Below the pieces are notes generated by a model. The model did not search any database. It was not told the DNA's origin and saw nothing but the letters and a program-made list of their open reading frames with translations. A stretch of DNA of 64,000 bases from Lacticaseibacillus jixianensis (lineage in GTDB: Bacteria; Bacillota; Bacilli; Lactobacillales; Lactobacillaceae). Where the stretch lies: NCBI RefSeq assembly GCF_003946485.1, contig NZ_RHOJ01000002.1, positions 124,001 to 188,000 on the forward strand, in the 5' to 3' direction. A program made the position numbers and the translations under genes. Each line of letters starts with the position of its first letter. Position 1 is the stretch's first letter. Shown here in pieces: positions 17,379-26,682 of the stretch.

Positions 17379-17930
17379 TTATTTCTCCTTTTTCCCCGTC
17401 GGCTGCGGCGCCACCATCGTGATCATCGCCGACACCAGCATCTTCTGCAAAACGGCGTTGATGGCCAGCGAAACCATGGCACTTTGCACCTTGACCGTGT
17501 CTTCCTTGGTCACCTTGTTGATGATGACACCGCCAGCAAAGTTCGTATTGGCCTGCTGGATCGCGCCGGCAAAGCCCATGATGAACGCGTCAAACGCCTG
17601 CTCTTTTTCCCGCCCCTGCAGCTGATAGTCGATCCCGCCGGCGATCTCGTCCAAGGAAAAGACAGACTTGAGGATCGCGATGATCAGGATGTTGGCCACC
17701 TGCCCGCGGTGATACTTCTTCTTGGTGGGGGGCGTGATGACGCCCTTTTTCACGTAGTTGTTGACCATGGTGGCGGTCAGCTCCCCCAGGTCAAGCGGTG
17801 CGATCAGCTCGTTGACGTACTGCACGACCTGGTCCATGTACAAGTCAAACTGCGGCAGGTCTGCCCAGCGCGGCAGCTGCACCTGCTGCAGCCGCTCCAG
17901 GTACGCCGTATACACTTCATCTTCAGCCAT
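17379..17930 (-). CDS. DUF1836 family protein
   Basis: A 183-residue protein with the DUF1836 pattern: a helical N-terminal part resembling a winged-helix or MerR-like fold (YVKKGVITPPTKKKYHRGQVANILII, about 67-92) and a helical C-terminal half. The start is ATG 17928-17930, behind GGAGG. It precedes the UshA-type gene in the same operon. Function unknown; DNA binding is plausible but unproven. The TnpB element ends 42 bp upstream, so the promoter -10 box (AGTATA on the plus strand, 17959-17964) is outside the element and the -35 region lies at or inside its edge. Confidence 0.8.
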   Translation of the reverse strand: MAEDEVYTAYLERLQQVQLPRWADLPQFDLYMDQVVQYVNELIAPLDLGELTATMVNNYVKKGVITPPTKKKYHRGQVANILIIAILKSVFSLDEIAGGIDYQLQGREKEQAFDAFIMGFAGAIQQANTNFAGGVIINKVTKEDTVKVQSAMVSLAINAVLQKMLVSAMITMVAPQPTGKKEK

Positions 17931-17972
17931 AATGAGCCTCCTCAGGTTGGTTTCCTTAAGTATAGCACGAGA

Positions 17973-18135
17973 ACTAGTGTTGGAAACCAGATAGTCAACT
18001 ACCACCGAATGAATTCGGTGGCTTGTAGCTCGCGTGTCATCGACACAGTGGTCAAACACCTTCCAGGCTCCCACTTGCTGCGGCCACATCGTCGGGTAGT
18101 TGACAACGCCCGTCAGTTATCGGGTTTACCCGACA
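17973..18135 (-). ncRNA. Candidate omega (guide) RNA region at the 3' end of the TnpB element
   Basis: TnpB proteins use an RNA that overlaps the 3' end of tnpB and runs to the right end of the element. Here, downstream of tnpB on the minus strand, three hairpins follow one another: one spanning the stop codon (GTTGTCGGGT/ACCCGATAAC), GTGTC/GACAC, and a 9-bp palindrome CCACCGAAT/ATTCGGTGG at 18002-18021. The exact 3' boundary, and thus the guide, is not certain. Assigned by position and structure only. Confidence 0.45.
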
Positions 18136-19337
18136 ACCTCTTTTGTAAATCGTGGATGGTTGCTGCCAGACAGGTACTGCTGGCCCAGAGTCACGAGGTT
18201 CATGGCCGCGATTCGGTCGTCATTACTTTGGTAACCACAAGCTACACAACGATAAGTGTGGTGCTTATGATCACGCTGGGTCTTATCAATACGACCGCAC
18301 TTAGGGCACCGTTGACTCGTGTATTGCGCAGAGACCGCAATGACTGTATGGCCGGCTAAAGTCGCCTTGTAGCGAAGCGCTTGTTCCAGCTCAAAGAAGG
18401 ACCAGGAATGGAGCTCTCGTTGAGCCTGAGCTTGGCGACGAGACTGCTGACGAATGCCAGTCAGATTTTCAACCACAAACAAAGTCTTAGGGGACGCCTC
18501 TGAGACGAGTGTCTTCGATAAGCGATGATTAACATCGCTCATCCAGCGGTTCTCTCGGCCCGATAGGCGGTGTAAGCATCGTTTGGCAGATTTCGTGTTC
18601 TTCCGTTGTAGTTCCTGACGAGTGCGATGGTACTGGGCCCGCTTGCTCGCGATTGCCTTACCAGAGACAAAGGTAGTTTGCCCAGCGCGGTTATGGCTGA
18701 CCAGCACAAAGCGCAAGCCGCGATCAATGCCGACAATATCCTTAACCTGCGTGCGGTCAACAGTTGCGACTTCTTTGGCCGCCGCGATGTGCAAGAAATA
18801 ATGGCCACCCGTGCGCAGGACAGTCGCCGTCCCAAGTTGCCAGTCAGGCGTCAGGTATTGTTCAAAGCCATGCAAATATGGCGTGACGCGGAGTCGCTTT
18901 GCTAAAGTGTTGAGCGACAGCCGACCATCCTTAAGCCACGACCAGTCACGGTTACGGACCAATTTGAGTTGCGGCTTACGATATTGCAGCGGTCGCCTTA
19001 ACCAAGTCAGGTCACGGGGACACCGTGTCCATTGTCCTGTATAACGATCTTTAAAGGCATATGGTTCTGACTTCATTTGGGTCTGCACAGTCTTATAATT
19101 GCCTATGACGTGGCGAATGGCGGACTGTGCCATTTGTGCTTTCAGCCCAATGTCTGCTCGCAGTCTGTGATAGAGAGCCTCGTGCAGGACATTTTGATCG
19201 AGGACAAATCCGTGGTCAAAAAGATACTGTGAAACTAACTGACAACCCACCGCAAATTGACGCATTGTTTCTTGTAATAACTGCGCTTCCTCTGCGGCAA
19301 GTAGGATACGCAACTTCAGGGTGACGGCTTGTTTCAT
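18126..19337 (-). CDS. tnpB: TnpB RNA-guided endonuclease (OrfB transposase family)
   Basis: A 403-residue TnpB. The RuvC catalytic triad appears intact: D205 in GIDRGLRF, E290 in VVENLTG and D374 in NDDRIAAMN. A zinc finger with Cys pairs CPKC (344, 347) and CVAC (364, 367) lies between the second and third catalytic residues, as usual. The N-terminal HTH_OrfB region is present, so it looks full length. The start ATG follows GGAGGG. TnpB cleaves DNA matching its omega RNA next to a short motif and helps retain the transposon. A promoter TTTACT-17-TATAAT is visible at 19356-19384. Confidence 0.9.
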   Translation of the reverse strand: MKQAVTLKLRILLAAEEAQLLQETMRQFAVGCQLVSQYLFDHGFVLDQNVLHEALYHRLRADIGLKAQMAQSAIRHVIGNYKTVQTQMKSEPYAFKDRYTGQWTRCPRDLTWLRRPLQYRKPQLKLVRNRDWSWLKDGRLSLNTLAKRLRVTPYLHGFEQYLTPDWQLGTATVLRTGGHYFLHIAAAKEVATVDRTQVKDIVGIDRGLRFVLVSHNRAGQTTFVSGKAIASKRAQYHRTRQELQRKNTKSAKRCLHRLSGRENRWMSDVNHRLSKTLVSEASPKTLFVVENLTGIRQQSRRQAQAQRELHSWSFFELEQALRYKATLAGHTVIAVSAQYTSQRCPKCGRIDKTQRDHKHHTYRCVACGYQSNDDRIAAMNLVTLGQQYLSGSNHPRFTKEVVG

Positions 19338-19355
19338 GGCTATCCCTCCAGTTGA

Positions 19356-19384
19356 ATTATAGCAAACACATGTTCGACAGTAAA
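19356..19384 (-). promoter_or_regulatory. Promoter of tnpB
   Basis: Minus-strand TTTACT (19379-19384), 17-bp spacer, perfect TATAAT (19356-19361) preceded by TGC (extended -10), about 20 bp upstream of the tnpB start. Confidence 0.65.
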
Positions 19385-19566
19385 GACATCATTTTAGTAA
19401 AGGAGAAGCAGGTACAGGACGGCATTCCTCCCCTGATTGGAAGCAGGGGTTTCCTGCTAAACACTAGTAATGAAGCGGATTCAGGGAAAGAGAGCGACCA
19501 GCAGGTGACGGGTGCGGCTGGGCCAGGTGAACAGGACCGCTTGGGCAGCCATGTGCGGCAAGAGCT

Positions 19567-19704
19567 TTGCACCTTGCTTAATCGGGCACCGGGGCGACAA
19601 CGCCCGAGCGATTAGCTACGCTCCCACCCTCGTCGGCAAAATACGCCGACAATGGTGGAAGCTAGGCTAATCGTCGGGCTAAGTTCGTCGCCCCTCTGCA
19701 CCTT
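19567..19704. repeat. Multi-stem structured repeat, GCACCTT-bounded family, single copy
   Basis: Bounded by GCACCTT on both sides (19569-19575, 19698-19704). Nested arms: GGGGCGAC (19591-19598) with GTCGCCCC (to 19694); GCCCGA with TCGGGC; GATTAGC with GCTAATC; CCACC with GGTGG; and an inner hairpin GTCGGC-AAAATAC-GCCGAC with CTC on its 5' side and AAT on its 3' side. The same layout recurs at 30.1-30.9, 47.7 and 60.9 kb. The rest of 19470-19566, between the TnpB element and this repeat, shows no feature. Confidence 0.82.
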
Positions 19705-19705
19705 C

Positions 19706-19736
19706 AAAAAAAGCCCCAGATCAAATGATCTGGGGC
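19706..19736 (-). terminator. rpmF terminator
   Basis: GCCCCAGATCA and TGATCTGGGGC (minus strand) are a perfect 11-bp stem followed by seven T, 9 bp past the rpmF stop. Confidence 0.93.
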
Positions 19737-19745
19737 AAAGGGCCA

Positions 19746-19934
19746 TTACGCCTTCGCGCTGGTATCCTTGTTAAGCACCTGAGCGCCCTTGTAGAAGCCC
19801 TTAGGTGAGACGTGATGAGAGACACGGTATTCGCCGGTCGCTGCGTCGAACTGCAAGTTCGGCACATTCAGCTTGATGTGACCGCGGCGCATACGCTTTT
19901 TGGTTTTTGAAGTCCTGCGTGCTGGAACTGCCAT
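19746..19934 (-). CDS. rpmF: 50S ribosomal protein L32, zinc-free form
   Basis: A 62-residue, strongly basic protein with the L32 start [19 protein letters not shown] and the SPKGFYKG motif. It has no Cys residues, so it is the zinc-free variant rather than the form with two CxxC pairs. It is a structural component of the large ribosomal subunit. It sits alone between clpB and the TnpB element, with its own terminator. Confidence 0.95.
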   Translation of the reverse strand: MAVPARRTSKTKKRMRRGHIKLNVPNLQFDAATGEYRVSHHVSPKGFYKGAQVLNKDTSAKA

Positions 19935-20088
19935 GAGCGGAAAACCCCTTTTGTTTTAGATTTCTTTTCTACTATACCGGACCCGGCGGAAATTGCAAGG
20001 CCAAGCGGCATTGATAGCCTGTTGCTATCACAGCATGACTAATCATACTAAAATATTCGCGTCAAGGCAAGACCTTTACAGCTAAAAT

Positions 20089-22701
20089 TTACACCTGGCT
20101 GGGCGCGCCCTCACTTTCACGGCTGGAAAAGGTCAACGCCCCGTCCTTCACGTCGATCAACGCCGTCGCGTTCGGCAAGATCTTGCCAGCGATCAGCAGC
20201 TTGGCCAGCGGCGTTTCCACCGCGGTCGTGATCAACCGCTGCAGCGGCCGGGCGCCGTACGCCGGCTCATAGCCCTTGTTGGCCAGCCATTCCTCGGCCG
20301 CTGGGGTAACGTCTAGCGTGATGTTCTGATCGGCCAGGCGCTTGCCCAGCTGGCCCAGGTCCTTGACCGCAATTTTTTCGACGTCCTCCAGCCGCAGCGG
20401 GTTGAACATGATGATGTCGTCGATCCGGTTCAAGAACTCCGGCTTGAAGTGGGTGCGCACCTGCGCCATGACCTGATCTTTGGCGGCCTGCGTGATCTTC
20501 CCATTGTCCTCGACCCCGTCAAGCAGTGCCTCGGAGCCCAGGTTGGAGGTCATGATGATGATGGTGTTCTTGAAGTCGACGGTACGGCCCTGACTGTCGG
20601 TCAGGCGGCCGTCATCCAGCACCTGAAGCAAAATGTTGAACACGTCCGGGTGCGCCTTTTCGATTTCATCCAGCAACACGATGGTGTACGGGTTGCGCCG
20701 CACGGCCTCGGTCAGCTGACCGCCCTCCTCGTAGCCGACATAGCCTGGGGCCGCGCCGACCAGCCGGGAGACGGAGATCTTGTCCATGTACTCGGACATG
20801 TCGATGCGGACCATGTGCTTTTCGGAATCAAACAAGTTGTCCGCCAGCGACTTGGCCAGCTCGGTCTTGCCGACGCCGGTGGGGCCAAGGAACATGAAGC
20901 TGCCCAGCGGCCGGGACGGGTCCTGCATCCCCGCCCGGGAGCGCAGGACGGCGTCTGACACGGCGGCCACCGCCTCGTCCTGGCCGATCACCCGCTGGTG
21001 CAGGTGGTCCGGCAGGTGCAGCAGCTTCTGGCGGTCGCCTTCGACCAGCTTCGCCACCGGGATCCCGGTCTGCCGGGAGATGACAGCCGCAATTTCGTTT
21101 TCGGTGACAGATTCCTGCACCAGCCAAGCGTCCGGCCGGTCCGTCGCTTCAAGCGCCTTCAGTTCCTTTTCCAGCTGCGGGATGGTGCCGTGCTGCAGGC
21201 GGGCAGCGGTCTCCAAATCGTAGCGACTCTGCGCGTCTTCGAGCGCGTGCTTCGCCTTATCGATCTCTTCCTTCTTCTCGTTCAGCTGGTTGATGTCCTT
21301 CTTCTCGGCATCCCACTGGGCCTTGAGCTTGGTCGTTTGTTCCTTGGTGTTGGCCAGGTCCTCCTGGGCCTGGGTCAGGCGCTTCATGCTGGCGGGGTCG
21401 GTTTCCTTCTTCAGGGCCTGGATCTCGATCTCCAACTGCATCTGCTTGCGCTCCGCCACGTCCAGCTCGGTCGGGCGCGAGTTCATCTCGACGTTGATGT
21501 TAGCGCTGGCCTCATCGATCAGGTCGATCGCCTTGTCCGGCAGGAAGCGGTCGGTGATGTAGCGGTTCGACAGCGTGGCCGCGGCCACCAAGGCGGCGTC
21601 GTGAATGCGCACGCCGTGGAAGATCTCAAAGCGCTCCTTGAGGCCGCGCAGGATCGAGATGGTGTCTTCGACGGACGGCTCCTGGACCAGCACGCGCTGG
21701 AAGCGGCGTTCGAGCGCCTTATCCTTTTCGATGTTCTCGCGGTACTCATCCAGGGTCGTGGCGCCAATCAAGTGCAGCTCGCCGCGCGCCAGCATCGGCT
21801 TGAGGAGGTTGCCGGCGTCCATGGCGCCTTCCGCCTTCCCGGCGCCGACAATGGTGTGGATCTCGTCGATGAACAGCAGGATCTGACCCTCACTTTTTTT
21901 CACCTCGTTCAAAACGGCCTTGAAGCGCTCCTCAAAGTCGCCGCGGTACTTCGCGCCTGCCAGCAGACTGCCCATGTCCAAGGAAACAATGGTCTTATTC
22001 TTGAGGTTATCCGGCACGTCATTGCGCACGATGCGCTGCGCCAGGCCCTCGACGATCGCCGTCTTACCGACCCCCGGTTCGCCGATCAGCACGGGGTTGT
22101 TCTTGGTCTTCCGCGACAGGATCCGGATCACGTTGCGGATCTCCTCGTCCCGGCCGATGATGGGATCCATCTTGCCGGAGCGCGCTTCCTTGACCAGGTC
22201 CGTCCCGTACTTTTCCAGCGCCTTGTAGGTGTTCTCCGCGGTCTTGGAGGTGACCTTCTGGCCGCCGCGGGCCTTATCGACCACCTGGCGCAGTTTCTTG
22301 GCGGTCAGGCCCTTATCCGTCAGGTACTTGGTGATCACGTTGTACGGCTGGTCGAACAGCGCCAGCAGCACGTCCTCGGTGGCGATGTACTCGTCGCCTA
22401 AGGAGTCCTTGACCTTGTCCGCGTCTTGGAAGAGCTGGTACAGGTTCTGGCTCATGTTCTGGCCGTAGCTGCTGACGCCTTCCACCACCGGTTCCTGGTC
22501 AATGGCCTGGTCGATGGCCGCGTTCAGCCCGTTCAGATCGATCCCGGCGTCCTGAACCAGCTGGGCGCCCAGGTCGCCTTTTTGCACGAGGCTCTTGATC
22601 AGCTCCGGAATGTCGATGTCCTGGTGGCGCCGCACCTGCGCGATCTGCTGGGCGGCAGCGACCGCCTCCGTCACGGCTTGGGTTAAATTATCTGGATTCA
22701 C
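20089..22701 (-). CDS. clpB: ATP-dependent chaperone ClpB
   Basis: An 870-residue Hsp100 disaggregase that works with DnaK to resolubilise aggregated protein. Domains: Clp N-terminal domain, first AAA+ with GEPGVGKT and LLFIDEIHT, the long coiled-coil middle domain (about 410-520), second AAA+ with GPTGVGKT and [12 protein letters not shown], and the C-terminal small domain. The middle domain separates it from ClpC and ClpE. The start is taken as GTG at 22701, 7 bp after AAGGAGG, instead of an in-frame codon 18 residues upstream without a site. The upstream region holds a perfect CtsR operator. Confidence 0.95.
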   Translation of the reverse strand: MNPDNLTQAVTEAVAAAQQIAQVRRHQDIDIPELIKSLVQKGDLGAQLVQDAGIDLNGLNAAIDQAIDQEPVVEGVSSYGQNMSQNLYQLFQDADKVKDSLGDEYIATEDVLLALFDQPYNVITKYLTDKGLTAKKLRQVVDKARGGQKVTSKTAENTYKALEKYGTDLVKEARSGKMDPIIGRDEEIRNVIRILSRKTKNNPVLIGEPGVGKTAIVEGLAQRIVRNDVPDNLKNKTIVSLDMGSLLAGAKYRGDFEERFKAVLNEVKKSEGQILLFIDEIHTIVGAGKAEGAMDAGNLLKPMLARGELHLIGATTLDEYRENIEKDKALERRFQRVLVQEPSVEDTISILRGLKERFEIFHGVRIHDAALVAAATLSNRYITDRFLPDKAIDLIDEASANINVEMNSRPTELDVAERKQMQLEIEIQALKKETDPASMKRLTQAQEDLANTKEQTTKLKAQWDAEKKDINQLNEKKEEIDKAKHALEDAQSRYDLETAARLQHGTIPQLEKELKALEATDRPDAWLVQESVTENEIAAVISRQTGIPVAKLVEGDRQKLLHLPDHLHQRVIGQDEAVAAVSDAVLRSRAGMQDPSRPLGSFMFLGPTGVGKTELAKSLADNLFDSEKHMVRIDMSEYMDKISVSRLVGAAPGYVGYEEGGQLTEAVRRNPYTIVLLDEIEKAHPDVFNILLQVLDDGRLTDSQGRTVDFKNTIIIMTSNLGSEALLDGVEDNGKITQAAKDQVMAQVRTHFKPEFLNRIDDIIMFNPLRLEDVEKIAVKDLGQLGKRLADQNITLDVTPAAEEWLANKGYEPAYGARPLQRLITTAVETPLAKLLIAGKILPNATALIDVKDGALTFSSRESEGAPSQV

Positions 22702-22776
22702 GATGACCCTCCTTGGCCGCCTAATCGCGGCTTGAGCTAGCTTTCTTCTACTCATTCAGTGTACCAAATTGGGTTT

Positions 22777-22793
22777 GGTCAAAACAGGTCAAA
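22777..22793. promoter_or_regulatory. CtsR operator upstream of clpB
   Basis: The heptad direct repeat GGTCAAA-ACA-GGTCAAA matches the CtsR consensus exactly. It lies about 75 bp upstream of the clpB start and 110 bp upstream of glpK. CtsR repression of clpB lifted by heat is the established scheme in low-GC Gram-positives. Confidence 0.92.
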
Positions 22794-22845
22794 AAGCAAA
22801 TAAACCGCTTGCAGCCGCAAAAATCGGGCTAAAGGCCGAGCGGGT

Positions 22846-22873
22846 TTGCAAAGTCGGCCGAAGCGCTTACACT
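22846..22873 (+). promoter_or_regulatory. glpK promoter overlapped by a cre-like site
   Basis: TTGCAA (22846-22851), 16-bp spacer, TACACT (22868-22873). GAAGCGCTTACA at 22860-22871 resembles the CcpA cre consensus and overlaps the -10 box, so CcpA would be expected to repress glpK on glucose. A weaker cre-like stretch (AAACCGCTTGCA) is at 22802-22813. Confidence 0.55.
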
Positions 22874-22903
22874 AAGACTATCAGACTGACAAGGAGTGCA
22901 CCC

Positions 22904-24406
22904 ATGGACAAACATTACATCATGGCGCTGGACGAAGGCACGACCTCCACCCGGGCGCTGATCATCGATCACGAAGGGCGAATCGTCGCCGACGCGCAGC
23001 AGGAGTTCCCGCAGTACTTCCCGCACCCCGGCTGGGTGGAGCACAACGCCAACGAGATCTGGAACGCCGTGCTCACCACGATCGCCGACGCCTTTTCCAA
23101 AAGCGGCATCCAGCCGCGGCAGATCGCCGGCATCGGCATCACCAATCAGCGCGAGACCACGGTGATCTGGGACAAGCAGACCGGCCTGCCGATCCACAAC
23201 GCCATCGTCTGGCAGTCGCGGCAAACCACGGCCTTGGCGGAGCAGTTGCAGGCGGCCGGCTACGGGCAGCAGGTCCACGACAAAACCGGCCTGCTGATCG
23301 ACCCGTACTTCTCGGCCACCAAGATCCGCTGGCTGCTGGATGCCGTCCCTGGCGCCCAGGCTCGCGCCGAGCGCGGCGAGCTGCTGTTCGGCACCATTGA
23401 CACCTGGCTGGCCTGGAAGCTTTCCGGCGGCACGATCCACGTCACCGACTACACCAATGCAAGCCGGACCATGCTCTTCAACATTCACACGCTGCAGTGG
23501 GACGACGAGATCCTCAAGGCGCTGAACATCCCCCGCGCGCTGCTGCCTGAAGTCCGCAGCAACGCCGAGGTGTACGGCGAAACGGCGCCGTTTCACTTCT
23601 ACGGCAGCCGCGTGCCCATCGCCGGGATGGCCGGCGATCAGCAGGCCGCGCTGTTCGGTCAGCTGGCGCTGCAGCCGGGCATGGTCAAGAACACGTACGG
23701 CACCGGCTCCTTCATCGTCATGAACACCGGCGAAACGCCGACCATGTCCGCACACAACCTGCTGACGACGATCGGCTACGGGCTAAACGGCCATGTCACG
23801 TACGCGCTGGAGGGCTCGGTCTTTGTCGCCGGCAGCGCCATCCAGTGGCTGCGGGACGCCATGGGGCTGGTGCACACCGCCCCCGAGTCCGAGACGGCCG
23901 CCCGCGCCTCGACCAGCCAAAACGAGGTCTACGTCGTCCCCGCTTTCACCGGGCTGGGGGCCCCGTATTGGGACCCGGACGCGCGCGGCGCGGTCTTTGG
24001 GCTGACGCGCGGCACCACCCGCAACGACTTCATCAAGGCCACGCTGCAGTCGTTGGCCTACCAAACCCGCGACGTGGTCGAAACGATGGCGCAGGACACC
24101 GGCATTGAACTGGCGACCCTGCGCGTTGACGGCGGGGCCGCCAACAACGACTACCTGATGCAGTTTCAGGCGGACCTGCTGCAGACGCCGCTGGAGCGGG
24201 CCGCGATCCTTGAAACGACCGGGCTGGGCGCCGCGTTTCTCGCCGGCCTGGCCGTCGGGTTCTGGCCAGATACCGATGCCCTGCAGCATATCTTCAAGGT
24301 CGGCACGCGCTTCACGCCAAAGATGGCAGCGGCCGAAAGCACCCGGCTTTACGCCGGCTGGCGGCAGGCGGTCGCCGCGACCATGGCCTTCAAACCACAG
24401 GCATGA
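22904..24406 (+). CDS. glpK: Glycerol kinase
   Basis: A 500-residue FGGY kinase that phosphorylates glycerol to glycerol 3-phosphate. Motifs: [16 protein letters not shown] (phosphate-1 loop), [20 protein letters not shown], the ATP-site run [14 protein letters not shown] and [21 protein letters not shown] contains the His that HPr phosphorylates in Firmicute GlpKs, suggesting PTS-dependent activation. The ATG at 22904 follows AAGGAGTG. No glpD or glpF is adjacent. The gene stands alone, divergent from clpB and ended by a 20-bp bidirectional terminator. Confidence 0.95.
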   Translation: MDKHYIMALDEGTTSTRALIIDHEGRIVADAQQEFPQYFPHPGWVEHNANEIWNAVLTTIADAFSKSGIQPRQIAGIGITNQRETTVIWDKQTGLPIHNAIVWQSRQTTALAEQLQAAGYGQQVHDKTGLLIDPYFSATKIRWLLDAVPGAQARAERGELLFGTIDTWLAWKLSGGTIHVTDYTNASRTMLFNIHTLQWDDEILKALNIPRALLPEVRSNAEVYGETAPFHFYGSRVPIAGMAGDQQAALFGQLALQPGMVKNTYGTGSFIVMNTGETPTMSAHNLLTTIGYGLNGHVTYALEGSVFVAGSAIQWLRDAMGLVHTAPESETAARASTSQNEVYVVPAFTGLGAPYWDPDARGAVFGLTRGTTRNDFIKATLQSLAYQTRDVVETMAQDTGIELATLRVDGGAANNDYLMQFQADLLQTPLERAAILETTGLGAAFLAGLAVGFWPDTDALQHIFKVGTRFTPKMAAAESTRLYAGWRQAVAATMAFKPQA

Positions 24407-24407
24407 C

Positions 24408-24453
24408 AAAACGCTGGCCCCGTGATCTTGGATGATCACGGGGCCAGCGTTTT
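24408..24453. terminator. Bidirectional terminator, glpK / lapA
   Basis: AAAACGCTGGCCCCGTGATC (24408-24427) pairs perfectly with 24434-24453. Flanking A and T runs make it functional in both directions; it begins 2 bp after glpK and abuts the lapA stop. Confidence 0.95.
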
Positions 24454-24454
24454 G

Positions 24455-24823
24455 TTAGTGCTGATTGGGCTGACTGTCAGCTGGCTGGGCCTTTGCCGCC
24501 TCAAGCTGCTGCTGCAAGTCCTTGACCTGCGTCTCCAGCTTCGCGGTGGCGTCCTTAACGGCCTGCGCTTTCACGGCTTCGGCACTGGCGGCGGTCTGTT
24601 TGGCCGCCTTCAGCTCCTTTTTACTCTGCGCCATGCTGGCGGTCGAAACCAGGAAGGTGATCAAGGCGCCGATCAGCACCGAGACCACGATCACGACGAT
24701 CAGTGGCCAGGTGAACTGCGCGCCAAAGAAGTTCACGGCGACGCCTTGGCCGTTGAGGAGCGCGAACACGATCAACGCCAGCGCCAACACCAACCCCACG
24801 ATCAAACGTTGTTGATTTTTCAT
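24455..24823 (-). CDS. LapA-domain (DUF1049) membrane protein
   Basis: A 122-residue protein with two transmembrane helices (about 5-24 and 37-60) around the family motif LLNGQGVAVNFF, followed by a charged coiled coil (about 70-113). This is the lipopolysaccharide-assembly-protein-A (DUF1049) architecture. In Gram-positives it has no LPS role, and its function is unknown. GGGAGA precedes the ATG. It is the last gene of the leftward rnz-SDR-lapA group. Confidence 0.8.
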   Translation of the reverse strand: MKNQQRLIVGLVLALALIVFALLNGQGVAVNFFGAQFTWPLIVVIVVSVLIGALITFLVSTASMAQSKKELKAAKQTAASAEAVKAQAVKDATAKLETQVKDLQQQLEAAKAQPADSQPNQH

Positions 24824-24834
24824 GATGGGTCTCC

Positions 24835-25623
24835 CTACTTCTGATTGAACAGCCCGCCGGCCAGAAAGTCACCGACGTGTGGGAACAAGTCGTAAAACTT
24901 AGCGGCAGCCGTCATCACGGCCGGCGCGTTGATCTCGCGCACGGGGCGGTGGAAGCTGCGCACGATCCGGCAGGCCAGCTTTTGCGGGTCCAGCACGATC
25001 ATGTTCACGCGCGCCAAGTAATCATTCGCCTGAGCGACGGTGAAAAAATCCGTGTTGATCGGGCCCGGGTTGACCGTTGTCACGTTCACGCCGAAGGGCC
25101 GCAGTTCCAGGCGCAACCCGTTGGAGTAGCCGACCACAGCGAACTTGGTCGCCGAGTAGACCGCCGACTTGGGGGTGGCCATCTTGCCGGCCATGGAGGC
25201 GATGTTGACGATGTGGCCGCGCCGCGCGTCGATCATCTCGCGGCCGATCAGCTGCGTCATGTACATCAGGCCCAAGACGTTGGTCCGGAACATTTTTTCC
25301 ACGAGGGGCATCGGGGTGTCAACGGCGGCCTCAAAATGCCCGAAGCCGGCCGCGTTGACCAGCACATCGATGGGCCCAACGTCGCGCTTGATGCGCGCCA
25401 CCACGGCCTCGATGGCGACGGGATCCGCCACGTCGCAGACAAACGCATACGCCGGCTGGCCAGACAAGGCCGTGGCTTCCGCCTGGGCCGCGATCAGCCG
25501 GTCCTTGCGCCGCGCCAGGAAGACCACCGTCGCGCCCTGCTTGGCCGCCTCCAGCCCAACTGCCCGGCCTAAGCCGCTGGAGCCGCCGGTCACGACTACC
25601 GTTTCGCCATCAAGTCTACTCAT
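24835..25623 (-). CDS. Short-chain dehydrogenase/reductase
   Basis: A 262-residue classical SDR. The Rossmann motif [12 protein letters not shown] is at residues 12-23, VNAAGFG follows, and the catalytic Tyr and Lys are in [10 protein letters not shown] (about 154-163) after Ser in NIASMAGK. A basic residue following the second beta strand (ARRKDR) suggests NADP(H). The substrate is unknown; YqjQ/DltE-like SDRs sit beside rnz in many lactobacilli. The start overlaps the rnz stop by 8 bp, with AAGGAGG inside rnz. Confidence 0.88.
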   Translation of the reverse strand: MSRLDGETVVVTGGSSGLGRAVGLEAAKQGATVVFLARRKDRLIAAQAEATALSGQPAYAFVCDVADPVAIEAVVARIKRDVGPIDVLVNAAGFGHFEAAVDTPMPLVEKMFRTNVLGLMYMTQLIGREMIDARRGHIVNIASMAGKMATPKSAVYSATKFAVVGYSNGLRLELRPFGVNVTTVNPGPINTDFFTVAQANDYLARVNMIVLDPQKLACRIVRSFHRPVREINAPAVMTAAAKFYDLFPHVGDFLAGGLFNQK

Positions 25624-26560
25624 GATTGCCTCCTTTGGTGAATGGGATCACCACGTCCTCTAGATCATGCACCACTTTGGTCGCCGCGAAAACCTGCTGC
25701 GCACTTTTTTGCAGCAGGTTCGCGCCCTTGCCAATGTAGCGCGCCGAAATGTGCGTCAGGTACAGCCGCTTGGCGTGCGCCAAGGCCGCCAGCTTGGCGG
25801 CCTGCAGGTTCGTGGAGTGGTAGTACTGGTGGGCCAGCTTGGCCTCATCCGGCCCAAACGTCGCCTCGTGCACGATTGCGTCGGCGTCCTGGGCCAGACT
25901 CAGCTCGCTATCGGCCGCCCGGGTATCGCCAAAAATGGCCACGGTGCGGCCAGGCTGGGCCGCACCGATAAAGTCGCGGCCGCTAAACGTCCGGCCGTCC
26001 GGCAGGGTCACCTGCTCGCCCGCCTTGAGCTTCGCGTACACGGGCCCGGCCGGAATGCCGGCCTCGCGCACCTTCTCGACCATCAGCTCGCCTTCATGCG
26101 GCTTCTCCTCGACGCGGAAGCCGAAGCAGGTGATGCGGTGGTTGAGCGGGGCAAACGACACGCGGAACGTGTCGTCATCCAGGATCACCCCGGGCGTCTT
26201 CAAGATGACGAAATTGAGCTTGTACGGCAGGTGGGTGCCGGTGACGGCAAGGCTGGTCTTGACGAACCGGTCAATCCCTTCCGGACCATAGATCGTCAGC
26301 GGCTGCTCACCGCCCTGATTCGCGCGGCTCGTCAAAAACCCTGGCAGGCCGAAGATGTGATCGCCGTGCAGGTGGGTGATAAAAATTTTGGCCACCTTCC
26401 GCGGGCGGATGCTGGTTTGCAGGATCTGATGCTGGGTGCCTTCACCGCAGTCGAACAGCCACACCTCGTTGCGTTCGTCCAGCAGCTTGAGTGCGGTGCT
26501 TGAGACGTTGCGCGTCTTGGACGGCGAGCCCGCCCCGGTACCGAGAAATAAGAGTTCCAT
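25616..26560 (-). CDS. rnz: Ribonuclease Z
   Basis: A 314-residue metallo-beta-lactamase-fold tRNA 3'-endonuclease. Metal ligands are visible in [13 protein letters not shown] (about 62-74), the flexible-arm region follows (GPEGIDRFV), and later ligands are IFGDTR and HEATF with a C-terminal THISARY. It cuts the 3' trailer of tRNA precursors lacking encoded CCA. Length and N-terminus ([14 protein letters not shown]) are typical. It leads an operon with the SDR and lapA. Confidence 0.94.
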   Translation of the reverse strand: MELLFLGTGAGSPSKTRNVSSTALKLLDERNEVWLFDCGEGTQHQILQTSIRPRKVAKIFITHLHGDHIFGLPGFLTSRANQGGEQPLTIYGPEGIDRFVKTSLAVTGTHLPYKLNFVILKTPGVILDDDTFRVSFAPLNHRITCFGFRVEEKPHEGELMVEKVREAGIPAGPVYAKLKAGEQVTLPDGRTFSGRDFIGAAQPGRTVAIFGDTRAADSELSLAQDADAIVHEATFGPDEAKLAHQYYHSTNLQAAKLAALAHAKRLYLTHISARYIGKGANLLQKSAQQVFAATKVVHDLEDVVIPFTKGGNHE

Positions 26561-26682
26561 TCATTTTCATCCTAACTATCGTCACTTATGGCTTATTTTA
26601 TCACACTGGTCGCGGCGCAAGAACGCGCAATCAAAACCGCGCCGTCCTCGCAAAACAGGGCCAAGCCCCGGCTCGACCCTGA

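Larger units (their letters stand above)
17973..19469 (-). mobile_element. TnpB-only insertion element (IS200/IS605 or IS1341 type)
   Basis: A segment of about 1.5 kb carrying only tnpB, no tnpA. Its edges show inverted matches: ACTAGTGTT-GGAAACC at 17973-17988, and the reverse complement of ACTAGTGTT-TAGCA-GGAAACC at 19449-19469. Subterminal hairpins lie at 18002-18021 and 19430-19450 (CCCCTG/CAGGGG). IS200/IS605 elements normally lack terminal inverted repeats, so these edges are provisional. Without TnpA the element would need a transposase supplied elsewhere. Confidence 0.6.

Noticed and set aside
18002-18021. Rho-independent terminator for tnpB
   Set aside because: The 9-bp palindrome has no following T-run and sits where the subterminal hairpin of an IS200/IS605-type right end is expected.
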